A model generated the notes under the pieces. That model saw only the letters and a program-made list of their open reading frames with translations, did no database searches and was not told where the DNA came from. The position numbers were made by a program, and so were the translations under genes. A stretch of 64,000 nt of DNA, taken from contig NZ_CP136709.1 in the NCBI RefSeq assembly GCF_032926325.1, forward strand, positions 1,463,501-1,527,500. The letters run 5' to 3'. Shown in pieces: positions 18,556 through 26,679 of the stretch. How positions within the stretch are numbered: the stretch's first letter is position 1; every line of letters begins with the position of its first letter. Source of the DNA: Aestuariibaculum lutulentum (GTDB lineage: Bacteria > Bacteroidota > Bacteroidia > Flavobacteriales > Flavobacteriaceae).

Positions 18556-18901
18556 CCCCATTAAATGTTTGGTTAATATTTTGAACAAAACCGAAATAAT
18601 TGAAGGTTTTTCCAGTGCTTTCAAATCGCTGTTTTTCCAGATATAAACAATAAAGTAGAATTATTAATACAATAGCTACATTTAAATAATTTGTGCCACT
18701 GGCGAATCTATCGACAATATATCCCACTATTGCTTTAGTTATTGTCCCATAAGATTCTTCAATTTTCATGTAATTAGGAATAGCTTCCTCAGGCATATTA
18801 GGTATACTTAATTCAAAAATTAGATATGTTAATGCTCCAGAACCAACGATTAAGTAGAGCCATCTTTTACGTAATAACCATTTCGATAAAATTTCTTCCA
18901 T
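18542..18901 (-). CDS. Two-TM membrane protein paired with the STAND NTPase
   Basis: The 119-residue protein has membrane helices at about 14-33 (WLYLIVGSGALTYLIFELSI) and 74-90 (LNVAIVLIILLYCLYLE), with short soluble ends. It overlaps the NTPase gene by 14 bases and is upstream of it. As the only membrane gene in the module it may serve as the membrane effector or anchor of the NTPase; this is inference. No family was recognised. Confidence 0.7.
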   Translation of the reverse strand: MEEILSKWLLRKRWLYLIVGSGALTYLIFELSIPNMPEEAIPNYMKIEESYGTITKAIVGYIVDRFASGTNYLNVAIVLIILLYCLYLEKQRFESTGKTFNYFGFVQNINQTFNGDDKN

Positions 18902-18912
18902 ATCTTATAAAT

Positions 18913-19017
18913 TTAACACACCTTAAGTTTCGCTGTTACCTTACTATTTATTAAACTACTTTTATACTCTTGTAGCTGTTCCACTTTAGAAACAATAAAA
19001 CTTGACCTAATTTTCAT
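18913..19017 (-). pseudogene. hsdS 3'-tail remnant, copy 2 (34-codon ORF)
   Basis: A 34-codon ORF starts 2 bases after the stop of the PD-(D/E)XK gene. It ends EYKSSLINSKVTAKLKVC, close to the HsdS end EYKGSLINSVVTGKVKVC. The last 57 nt match the hsdS end at about 45 positions by eye count. It lies exactly between two accessory modules. A decayed second hsdS or a duplicated tail would both explain it. Confidence 0.78.
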
Positions 19018-19019
19018 AA

Positions 19020-20144
19020 TTATAATTTATCTTCTTTAAAATACAACAATGTACCATCGGGGTATTTTTTTAAGTAGGCAATATTCTCTTCAGGTAACTG
19101 AAATCCTTCATCTACCTCATTAACCAAACTATCAATTATCTTTTTATAAATTCCTATTTTAAAATTTTCCCGAGATCTTAAATGACCTAACAAAAAGAAA
19201 AATATTCCAGAACCATTTAGAAAACTGTTATTCTCTAGCCTCAGAGGTTGTTTTACCCAATAAATAGGGTTTTTTTTATCGGTAGTGTTATCTAACTCAT
19301 AAAACGTGTCATTCTCGTTTATTTGAGGTACATTATTTTCTTCTAAAATAGCTTGTACCCTACTAAAATCTCCAACTAAATAAAACCATGAAGCATAATG
19401 TAATTTTTTTAATGGAATATTCTCTTTACGTGTTGAACAATCTGTTTCTACAAATGCATAATTAATCGAAGACTTTCTAATCTTGCGTATTTTTTTATTA
19501 CTATGGTCATTATTATTCTGAAACCTTAAACTTACAGGGGTTTTACAATCAATACAAGGAGGACTATAAACATCATTTATTTGTATAAATGCACTTAATA
19601 AATCATTAGTCGCATTACCATTCATATTACCTTTTGACTCATATAAGCCAACTTTTGTTAATGTCGAATTTAATATGACAAAATCGGGAGACTTTCCATG
19701 ACTTTCAAATCCTAAGTTGGTTTTTTCTTTAGCTAAATCATAATCAATAAAATAAGGAAAACCCAATCTTTTAGTTACAAAATAAGTATTGATTCCTTGA
19801 GCCATTTCACCTATTCGAGTACTTTTTGAGAAATCTCTTAATCGCTTATATCTTGACTCACTTAAGGTAAGGTTGTTGTTATTTAAATCAACAAAATTCA
19901 AATGGCTTAATAGAGAAGAAATAATATCAAAATATAGCTCTTGGTTGGTTAAAGTATAGGTGCAGATAGTTCTTCCTGTATAATAAGCCACATCTAATAT
20001 ATCTAAACTAAAATCCTCCTCTTGTATTCTTGCCGATTTTAAAAAGTCTGTTGCTTGGTATTTATAAACATCTAAATTAAAAGGCACAAGACTATTTACG
20101 GACCTTAGTCTAAATGCATCAATGATTATTTGTCCTCTAAACAT
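19020..20144 (-). CDS. PD-(D/E)XK nuclease-like protein in the hsd operon
   Basis: The 374-residue protein (counted from ATG 20144) has a possible restriction-endonuclease core: Glu113 in GEMAQG, then SPDFVILN (Asp154) and GLYESKGN (Glu169 and Lys171). PD-x(n)-ExK is the metal-binding signature of that fold. A cluster CIDC occurs near residue 205, but there is no second pair. A GTG at 20153 inside the hsdS tail is an alternative start; the ATG lies 2 bases after the hsdS stop. Tight linkage suggests it works with or beside the type I enzyme. No named family was recognised. Confidence 0.65.
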   Translation of the reverse strand: MFRGQIIIDAFRLRSVNSLVPFNLDVYKYQATDFLKSARIQEEDFSLDILDVAYYTGRTICTYTLTNQELYFDIISSLLSHLNFVDLNNNNLTLSESRYKRLRDFSKSTRIGEMAQGINTYFVTKRLGFPYFIDYDLAKEKTNLGFESHGKSPDFVILNSTLTKVGLYESKGNMNGNATNDLLSAFIQINDVYSPPCIDCKTPVSLRFQNNNDHSNKKIRKIRKSSINYAFVETDCSTRKENIPLKKLHYASWFYLVGDFSRVQAILEENNVPQINENDTFYELDNTTDKKNPIYWVKQPLRLENNSFLNGSGIFFFLLGHLRSRENFKIGIYKKIIDSLVNEVDEGFQLPEENIAYLKKYPDGTLLYFKEDKL

Positions 20145-20146
20145 CC

Positions 20147-21484
20147 CTAACACACCTTTACCTTCCCAGTTACCACACTATTTATCAAACTGCCTTTATA
20201 TTCTTTCAATTTTTCTATTTCTTTCTGTTTTAAGTTAATAGCCGAATTTATTTTTTGAGTTCCATTATCTAAATAATTTACAATTTCGTTTTGCTCATTT
20301 AAAGGAGGAATCCAAATGAATGGTCTCTTTAAAATACTTTGGGTAATACTATATACTTTCACACCTTTAACTTCTGTTCTAATTTGATTCCTGAAAGATT
20401 CTGTTTCGAACTCGTAGGCAAAAAATCTAGAATTAATGGCTGATTTAGGTTTAGCTATAACTGTGTGATAGCCCGCAAATATTTCGTTTGCACTTTTTAA
20501 ATAGGTGAAGTTACCTGAACCTTCAATATCTTCAGATGTATCAGCAAATACAAAGTCTCCAGTTTTAATAATTGAATTTGGATTGTTTAATAGATAATCT
20601 TCATCAACACATTTAAGAGGGTGTTTGTTTTCATCAACTTCAAAACCGTATTTTGAATGTATTTCCCCATAATTAATACAAAAAACACCTTCCTCTTTAA
20701 GGTTTTCTTTAGTAATAGTTAATCCTTTTCCAAGATTAAAGACGTAACGAAATTGTTTCACCTCCCAATGCTCAGGAATTTCACCAATCCATTCCACACC
20801 AGAATCTTTTAAAGCCACATTATCATTTAAACCACGGGTTACGGCTTTGTGTATGAGGATTTGTTTACGTTCTTTAAGCAAGTTGATTTGTCGCTCTTTT
20901 ATGGTAATGGCCTGGTCTATTTTAGCTGTTTTATCATCTAAAAATTGCGCGATGGCGGTTTGCTCTTGGAGGGGAGGTAAAATAGATTCTATTCTAAAAA
21001 AGTCGTCGGTATATAACCTTAAGCGGCTCTCTATAACTCCAGATGAATTTCGTTTAAACTCTGCTTTGTATAACTCTGTTCTAAATAAATAATGAAAAAA
21101 TTGATTGTTATTTTCTCCTAAAATTCTATAGATCGAGTATGCAGGACTGGTAATTCCATCAAAAGGAGAAAAACCTAGACTTCCGTTCCAAGCTAACATG
21201 ATATTACTTACTAAGTCCCCTTTTTTTACTTTTTTGTATCCTTCTAAAGTAAATGCATTTGTAAGCATGCCTCCTTCCTCTACTTTCTCGGTTTTATTGG
21301 TTACGCCAGTATATTGTGATACGGAAAGCAAGTCTTCTTTTCCATCATCACTTCTTTCGTTTATTTCTTGAAAAAGGTATTTGATTCTTCTAATTTCCCA
21401 ATGAGTAGGAATGTCACTCAACCATTCTACACCAGAATCTTTATAACTGTCGTAACGGTATATTTTTGTTGCCATGTCTACCAT
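20147..21484 (-). CDS. hsdS: Type I restriction-modification specificity subunit S
   Basis: HsdS chooses the bipartite DNA target of the type I enzyme. The 445 residues contain two half-repeats, each opened by a KDSGVEW motif (GVEWLSDIPTHWEIRR and GVEWIGEIPEHWEVKQ). Each target recognition domain is followed by a spacer helix, the first being LPPLQEQTAIAQFLDDKTAKID. The start shares TAATG with the hsdM stop; the ATG at 21475 is an alternative. Its last 20 codons (EYKGSLINSVVTGKVKVC end) recur twice downstream. Confidence 0.95.
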   Translation of the reverse strand: MVDMATKIYRYDSYKDSGVEWLSDIPTHWEIRRIKYLFQEINERSDDGKEDLLSVSQYTGVTNKTEKVEEGGMLTNAFTLEGYKKVKKGDLVSNIMLAWNGSLGFSPFDGITSPAYSIYRILGENNNQFFHYLFRTELYKAEFKRNSSGVIESRLRLYTDDFFRIESILPPLQEQTAIAQFLDDKTAKIDQAITIKERQINLLKERKQILIHKAVTRGLNDNVALKDSGVEWIGEIPEHWEVKQFRYVFNLGKGLTITKENLKEEGVFCINYGEIHSKYGFEVDENKHPLKCVDEDYLLNNPNSIIKTGDFVFADTSEDIEGSGNFTYLKSANEIFAGYHTVIAKPKSAINSRFFAYEFETESFRNQIRTEVKGVKVYSITQSILKRPFIWIPPLNEQNEIVNYLDNGTQKINSAINLKQKEIEKLKEYKGSLINSVVTGKVKVC

Positions 21485-23832
21485 TATACCAAGTTTAAGA
21501 TATCAGCAATTAAACCATCACTTTGTTTTTCCAAGTCTAAAATGTCATGAGTTACGGCTTCAATACTGCGTAACGGTGTATGTTTATAAAAGTATTTATT
21601 AAAGCTTATTTCGCAACCAATTTTAGTAGCTTCCAGATTAATCCAGGCCTCTGCTACATGCGGTTGTACTTCGCGCTTAAAATAGTCGTGTATGTTATCC
21701 TTTAGCGGTACGTTTTCGGTGTCACGTAAATCACTTTCGGTTTCGTAGGTTAGGTATTCCCCTTTTTTAGACGTTGGGTAATAACCAAAATCTGCTAAAT
21801 CATCAACTTCACAATCTAAATGGCTCAGTAGTTTTGCTAATTTATCACCCGATAGTTTTTCTAGCTTTTTAATTACTTTTTCGGCTTCGGTATCGTACCA
21901 GCTTACAGCATTTAAAATGGCTTTTTTATCGGTAGCGCTTAGGTTTATTTTGCTCGCTTTAATGGCTTTGTCAACAATGGTTTTAAACTCGTTGAAATCG
22001 CTGTATTCTTCGTCTCCAATAGCATCCATTAAGGCTGTTCCTGCTTTCACAAGGTTTAAGTGCTTTTGCCAGGTTTCTGCTTTTAAAAGCTTTTTCTTAT
22101 TGGCAGCCGATAGGTTTAAATCTTGTTTTTCGCACCAATCCAAGATAGCTTCCTCATGAGCCTTTAAATTGGTGTAAACGTCATCTCCAAAAGTCTCATA
22201 AGCGTATTGCATAGGTTCTGATAAGCTTTTGTCGAAACGCAAGGTTTCAATACGTTCTTTGGTAAATTGCGCCTTTAAACGTTTTGGGCGTTCTATTGTC
22301 GCTTTGTAATAGCCAAAATCGTCATTGTCGAAAACCTGTGCTGCAATACCTTGTTCGCCTTCGCGTTGGGCTTCGGCCATTTGGGTATATAGAGATACAA
22401 TGTCGGTAATATGTTCTGGAGCGAACTCACAGTTTTTGTTTCCTAAGTTTTTTCGCAGCTTCCTGTACAATTGTCCTGCATCAATCAGTTGTACTTTGCC
22501 TTTTCTGTTGGCAGCCTTATTATTGCTTAAAATCCAGATATAGGTGGTAATACCCGTATTGTAGAACAGGTTGTTTGGCAATTGCACAATGGCTTCCAGC
22601 CAATCGTTTTCAATAATATACCTACGGATATTACTTTCACCACCGCCTGCATCACCTGTAAACAAACTACTTCCGTTATGCACCGAAGCAATACGGGTTC
22701 CTGTGGCGCTTTGCTCTAAAGGTTTCATTTTAGAAACCATTTCCATTAAGAACAACAATTGTCCGTCGGAAGAACGCGGAATGGCATCGACATCTTCCAG
22801 TACACCCCAGTAGTTTTTAAGTTGAATTTGAAAACGAGGGTCGATAACGTCTTTTCCGTCTTTGATGTATTTTTGTTCGCTACTCCATGATTTTCCGTAA
22901 GGTGGATTGGATAGCATAAAGTCGAATTTTGTACCAGCAAATTCGTCGGTTGATAAGGTAGAGCCCACTCGGATGTTTTCAGGGTTATTGCCCTTAATCA
23001 TCATATCACTTTTACAGATGGCGTATGTTTCGTCGTTAATTTCCTTACCAAACAGATACACATCTCCTGTAGCCTTTATTTCGCCTTCTTCATCTTTAAT
23101 AAAGTTCTGGCTTTCGGTAAGCATCCCTCCACTACCACAGGCAGGGTCGTAAATGGTCATTACGGGTGGTAAATTGTCTTTTATAGGGTCGAAAATAATG
23201 TGAGTCATTAAATCAATCACCTCTCGTGGCGTAAAGTGTTCTCCAGCTTCTTCGTTATTTTCTTCGTTGAACTTTCTAATCAGCTCCTCAAACACATACC
23301 CCATCCCTAAATTAGAAAGTGCAGGAAGTTTTCGGCCTTCAGGATCTTCTTTGTCGTAAGGCGTTAAGTTGATATAGGGTGAGGTGAATTTTTCCAATAC
23401 GTCCAACAAAACATCTTTATTGGCCATATGGCGCACCTGACTGCGTAATTTAAACTTGTCGATGATTTCCTTAACATTTGGGCTAAAGCCATTCAGGTAA
23501 TCTTCAAAGTTAGTCTGTAAAATCTGCTGACTGTTGGTTGCTGTATCTTTTAATTTTTGAAGGGTCCAGGTACTTACATTGTAAAATACGAAACCAGAAG
23601 CTTCACGAAGTCCTGTTTCGTCCCATTCGGTAAAACCTGCTTCGTCACGTTGAAATGCCAGTTCTTCTAAAACGGCTTCTTTGGTAGGTTCTAAAAGGGC
23701 ATCCAAACGACGCAATACGATCATAGGTAAAATAACATCTCTGTATTTTCCGCGTACGTAAACATCTCTTAAGCAGTCGTCTGCAATAGACCAGATAAAG
23801 GATACTAATTTATTATGTGATTGTTTGTTCAT
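21484..23832 (-). CDS. hsdM: Type I restriction-modification methyltransferase subunit M
   Basis: HsdM methylates adenine in the HsdS target and also forms part of the restriction complex. The 782-residue product has the N-terminal HsdM helical domain, EHFTPREVIDLM, motif I TIYDPACGSGGML and motif IV DFMLSNPPYGKSW (NPPY, N6-adenine). At 782 residues it is longer than the usual ~500; the extra ~250 residues are a charged helical C-terminal extension, seen in some Bacteroidetes HsdM proteins. It is the first gene of the hsd operon and overlaps hsdS. Confidence 0.96.
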   Translation of the reverse strand: MNKQSHNKLVSFIWSIADDCLRDVYVRGKYRDVILPMIVLRRLDALLEPTKEAVLEELAFQRDEAGFTEWDETGLREASGFVFYNVSTWTLQKLKDTATNSQQILQTNFEDYLNGFSPNVKEIIDKFKLRSQVRHMANKDVLLDVLEKFTSPYINLTPYDKEDPEGRKLPALSNLGMGYVFEELIRKFNEENNEEAGEHFTPREVIDLMTHIIFDPIKDNLPPVMTIYDPACGSGGMLTESQNFIKDEEGEIKATGDVYLFGKEINDETYAICKSDMMIKGNNPENIRVGSTLSTDEFAGTKFDFMLSNPPYGKSWSSEQKYIKDGKDVIDPRFQIQLKNYWGVLEDVDAIPRSSDGQLLFLMEMVSKMKPLEQSATGTRIASVHNGSSLFTGDAGGGESNIRRYIIENDWLEAIVQLPNNLFYNTGITTYIWILSNNKAANRKGKVQLIDAGQLYRKLRKNLGNKNCEFAPEHITDIVSLYTQMAEAQREGEQGIAAQVFDNDDFGYYKATIERPKRLKAQFTKERIETLRFDKSLSEPMQYAYETFGDDVYTNLKAHEEAILDWCEKQDLNLSAANKKKLLKAETWQKHLNLVKAGTALMDAIGDEEYSDFNEFKTIVDKAIKASKINLSATDKKAILNAVSWYDTEAEKVIKKLEKLSGDKLAKLLSHLDCEVDDLADFGYYPTSKKGEYLTYETESDLRDTENVPLKDNIHDYFKREVQPHVAEAWINLEATKIGCEISFNKYFYKHTPLRSIEAVTHDILDLEKQSDGLIADILNLV

Positions 23833-23954
23833 GGTATGTTTTTAAACTTTAGGTGTTGTATTTTTTAATCAAAATACGGTGTTGAATAGAAACTATAAAA
23901 CTAAAATAATTAACCTAAAAAGGTGTTTTATCTATGCTGTTTTTGTGGCTAAAA

Positions 23955-23982
23955 CGTTAAATTAAACTTTATTTTACGTTTT
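23955..23982. repeat. 28-bp direct repeat, left copy (brackets the stator/cytoskeleton module)
   Basis: This 28-bp sequence, beginning CGTTAAATTAAAC and ending TTTTACGTTTT, is identical to 38741-38768. It is a near-palindrome (about 9 of 12 paired positions in the half-sites, more at this copy because of flanking AAAA). It lies between the end of the 12-gene operon and hsdM. It may be a duplicated terminator or a recombination scar. Confidence 0.85.
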
Positions 23983-23999
23983 ACACCTGTATGCTAATA

Positions 24000-24807
24000 C
24001 TATAACAATTCCGCTAGTGATTCAGGATAAACTATCCATTTTTGACCTTCGTCATTATGTTTGAATTTCAAACCTTGTTCTACCCCCCATAGTTGTTATG
24101 ATATTTGTGCTTACAATTAATTCATAGGTATTCATGATTTTAATAACATCCTGGTAATTTTTATTTTTTAATTTACCTAAAGAGCTTGCCGATAGTAGTT
24201 TTTCTTCTGTATTACGAAATATTCTTTTTGGTAGCTTAGGTGGTATATTTTTAGGTTTAATTTCTTCTTTTTCTTTATAACTTACAGGATCAATAATAGT
24301 TTTTAAAGCTTCTTTTACTACTATTTCATTACAAACACCTAAATCATCTTGAAATCTTTCTGTAACTGGGTTAATTCCTGCTATTAGCATTTTTATAATA
24401 TCAATAGCTTCGTCTAGATCCATTCTATGTTTGTCTGTTATAACTAAATTTGGATTTTGGGAAGTTGTTTTACTTTTTAAAATATCACCACCATTTAATG
24501 GCCTTGTTTCAGGCATTTTATCTTTAGCATCGTTGAAATACCATTCATTAAATTTTTCTCCTTTTGCAGGAGCGATATGAGTGCATTGAGGAATCAACGA
24601 TCTTAATTCGCCATGTTGAGCAAGTTTTTTCAAAAACCTTCTGAAATGGATGCCGTTATTTTTATCTTCTTCATAAAGACCTTTTCGAACTAAATCAGGA
24701 AAAATATCTGTGGATCTTAAATTTAATTCTTTAGTCATATCTATTCGATGCTGAATTATTTTGCTGATTTTATATGCTTTTTTTACTTCAGAGGGCGCCA
24801 ATTTCAT
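24000..24807 (-). pseudogene. Hypothetical protein, last gene of the stator/cytoskeleton operon, frameshifted near the 3' end
   Basis: The open frame from 24807 stops at 24055 (250 residues, ending TTMGGRTRFEIQT). Removing one G from the run of six G at 24083-24088 instead gives TTMGVEQGLKFKHNDEGQ and continues to a stop at 24000-24002, adding a protein-like end WIVYPESLAELL. So the gene is probably frameshifted at a homopolymer, by mutation, phase variation or sequencing error. The protein is soluble and charged, with an N-terminal helical domain (MKLAPSEVKKAYKISKIIQH) and no recognised family. It follows the 61-residue membrane gene by 12 bases. Confidence 0.65.
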
Positions 24808-24819
24808 AGGTTAAATTTT

Positions 24820-25005
24820 TTAGGTGTTTTTTCTCAAGAAAAGTAAATTGATAAATACAAGTATTAGGATAACTAGATTCATGAAAACCCCAAAGAAAAT
24901 GCTTCCAAATGTCACATAATCAATTGAAAAGAGATAGGACATATTAATGCAGAAATCTGTACAGTAATTATAAATCCAGTTGGCCCATTCATAAAACATT
25001 TCCAT
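24820..25005 (-). CDS. Small membrane protein of the stator/cytoskeleton operon
   Basis: A 61-residue protein with one clear membrane helix (about residues 33-56, FGSIFFGVFMNLVILILVFINLLF) and an aromatic, cysteine-containing N-terminus. It lies 16 bases after the FISUMP lipoprotein gene and 12 before the last gene, so co-transcription is likely. No family was recognised. Confidence 0.6.
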   Translation of the reverse strand: MEMFYEWANWIYNYCTDFCINMSYLFSIDYVTFGSIFFGVFMNLVILILVFINLLFLRKNT

Positions 25006-25021
25006 GCTATTTTAGAGGTTA

Positions 25022-25735
25022 TTAATAATCCATTAAACAACGAATATAAAATCCAAATTCTTCATAATTAGGGGTTCGTAATATACCTCCATAGTCAAAC
25101 CACATTGATTTATTAAATGCATTTGTAGTGATTCTATAATCTGATGTCCAGTAGAAGCTGTTTTTGTTTACTGAATAAAATTTTCCTGTTTTGTAAATAT
25201 AACCACCTTTTAAGTCCTTAAAATCCGTATTATCTATTACAGGAGGTAAATGTTGCCAAAAGAGGTCAGAATTAATATTTGTAATGTTTTCGGGAGTGTT
25301 ATTAATGGTGTTTACCATTTTTGACCAGTCTTTATTACTCGCCACTCTCCATCCGTAGGGTGCTATTGTTCTTTCGTCGGAAACTGCAAAAAAATTATAT
25401 ATTTTTCCAATTTTGATGGAATCTCCCTTATAATCAGAAGCAAAACACCATGCAGGAATTTTGTTTTTAATAGCATCTCTCCATTCTTGTTTTGTTTTAA
25501 CTTCAAGGATAGAATCACCATTTGAAAACACTTCAGTACTTAAGTTATCTATCATCCATATTTGGCTGCCTATTTTGGTGCTTGGAAAAAATTCGATCTC
25601 TCTTTCTTTAACTGTAGTGGTATCTATTTCTGATTTTTGAGGAGAAGGTTTTGAATCCTTTTGTTTACAAGAGAAGATGCCTAAACTTGAGAAAGCGACT
25701 ATAATGGAATAAAGTATAAATAACTTAAGCTTCAT
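25022..25735 (-). CDS. FISUMP-domain lipoprotein
   Basis: The 237-residue protein has a signal peptide ending in a lipobox cysteine (SLGIFSC, Cys23). It then has the 'Fibrobacter succinogenes major paralogous' pattern: IGSQIWMIDNLSTEVFSNGDSI, IPAWCFASD, GKIYNFFAV, IAPYGWRVASNKDW, SFYWTSD and a C-terminal GFYIRCLMD. FISUMP domains are surface or envelope domains of unknown function, frequent in Bacteroidota. Within this operon it adds a third or fourth outer-envelope lipoprotein. Role unknown. Confidence 0.82.
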   Translation of the reverse strand: MKLKLFILYSIIVAFSSLGIFSCKQKDSKPSPQKSEIDTTTVKEREIEFFPSTKIGSQIWMIDNLSTEVFSNGDSILEVKTKQEWRDAIKNKIPAWCFASDYKGDSIKIGKIYNFFAVSDERTIAPYGWRVASNKDWSKMVNTINNTPENITNINSDLFWQHLPPVIDNTDFKDLKGGYIYKTGKFYSVNKNSFYWTSDYRITTNAFNKSMWFDYGGILRTPNYEEFGFYIRCLMDY

Positions 25736-25747
25736 AAATGAATTTTT

Positions 25748-26674
25748 TTAAAGTTTACAGTTTAAATACACGGGCAAATGATCTGATAGGAATCTAGCTT
25801 TTTCTAGATTACCGCAATTTTCTACAATATCTATGGAACCCGAAGAGATCATTTTAATACCTGATTGAGTGAAATATATGTTGTCGATGGAGTGATTTAA
25901 GTAATTACCGTTTTTACATTTAATTTTTAGAGTGGTTTTAGTGTCTTTTAAGGCTGGTTTAAATCCTATTTTATATAAGTTCTCCCAGACATTATGTTTC
26001 TCGTTTAAATTAAAATCTCCTGCCAAAAGGATTCGCTCCGAGTTAAGTCGCTCAGGATAATACTTAAAATGTATGATTTCCTCTTCTGGTCGGTCATTAA
26101 ACTTACGCGAATGGAAGTTGATAACATAAAAGGGTTCTCCTCCTTTTTTCATTTGAAATTTACCAATGAAGGGTTCTCGAAGACATTCATTTTCTAATTC
26201 TTTATCTAAAGATGCTTTGTTAAGAAGCTTAACTTTGGAAGTTTTCCATAAATAGGCATACCGCTCACTAATATATGCTGAAGGGCTATTTGTAGGGTCA
26301 CTAACTCTGTAATCCCATTTGTTTCCCATTCTGTTTAATTCGTCAGCAATTTTGGCCACTGCCTGTGCTCCAGCAGGGTCTTTGGCCACAACTTCCTGAA
26401 TAGCGACTAGATCAGAGTTTCTAAGTATCTGTGCTATTTGATGTAGTTCATTATCATTTTTACTTCTACCCAAATCTTGAATGTTCCAACTTATTATGTT
26501 TAAGCTCTCATTTTGGTTTTGGCTAGTAATAGAATTATTAGAGGAAGACTCAATTTTATTTGGAATTAAATTGAGTTGTTGTTCTGCCAAGGCAGATTTT
26601 CCGCTATTTGAAATACATGAAAATGCGGTAAATAAAAAAAGTAAAAAAAGATAATTTATTTTTTTAATGTTCAT
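25748..26674 (-). CDS. DNase I-like (EEP family) lipoprotein
   Basis: The 308-residue product has a signal peptide with lipobox TAFSC (Cys20), a ~40-residue Ser/Asn-rich linker, and an endonuclease/exonuclease/phosphatase domain. Visible motifs are IISWNIQDLG (metal-binding Asn), VAIQEVVA (Glu), VINFHSRKF (His), LLAGDFNLN (Asp-x-Asn), SIDNIYF and LSDHLPV (catalytic Asp-His). All catalytic residues of DNase I-like enzymes are present. The SERYAYLWK strand supports a nuclease more than a phosphatase, though this is only suggestive. Because it is lipid-anchored, its target would be in the periplasm or outside. It sits between the transglutaminase-like and FISUMP lipoproteins of the operon. Confidence 0.85.
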   Translation of the reverse strand: MNIKKINYLFLLFLFTAFSCISNSGKSALAEQQLNLIPNKIESSSNNSITSQNQNESLNIISWNIQDLGRSKNDNELHQIAQILRNSDLVAIQEVVAKDPAGAQAVAKIADELNRMGNKWDYRVSDPTNSPSAYISERYAYLWKTSKVKLLNKASLDKELENECLREPFIGKFQMKKGGEPFYVINFHSRKFNDRPEEEIIHFKYYPERLNSERILLAGDFNLNEKHNVWENLYKIGFKPALKDTKTTLKIKCKNGNYLNHSIDNIYFTQSGIKMISSGSIDIVENCGNLEKARFLSDHLPVYLNCKL

Positions 26675-26679
26675 ACAAG

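Noticed and set aside
24055..24807. Taking the 250-residue frame as the complete protein
   Set aside because: A one-base correction in the G run joins a further protein-like end; the FEIQT end seems artificial.
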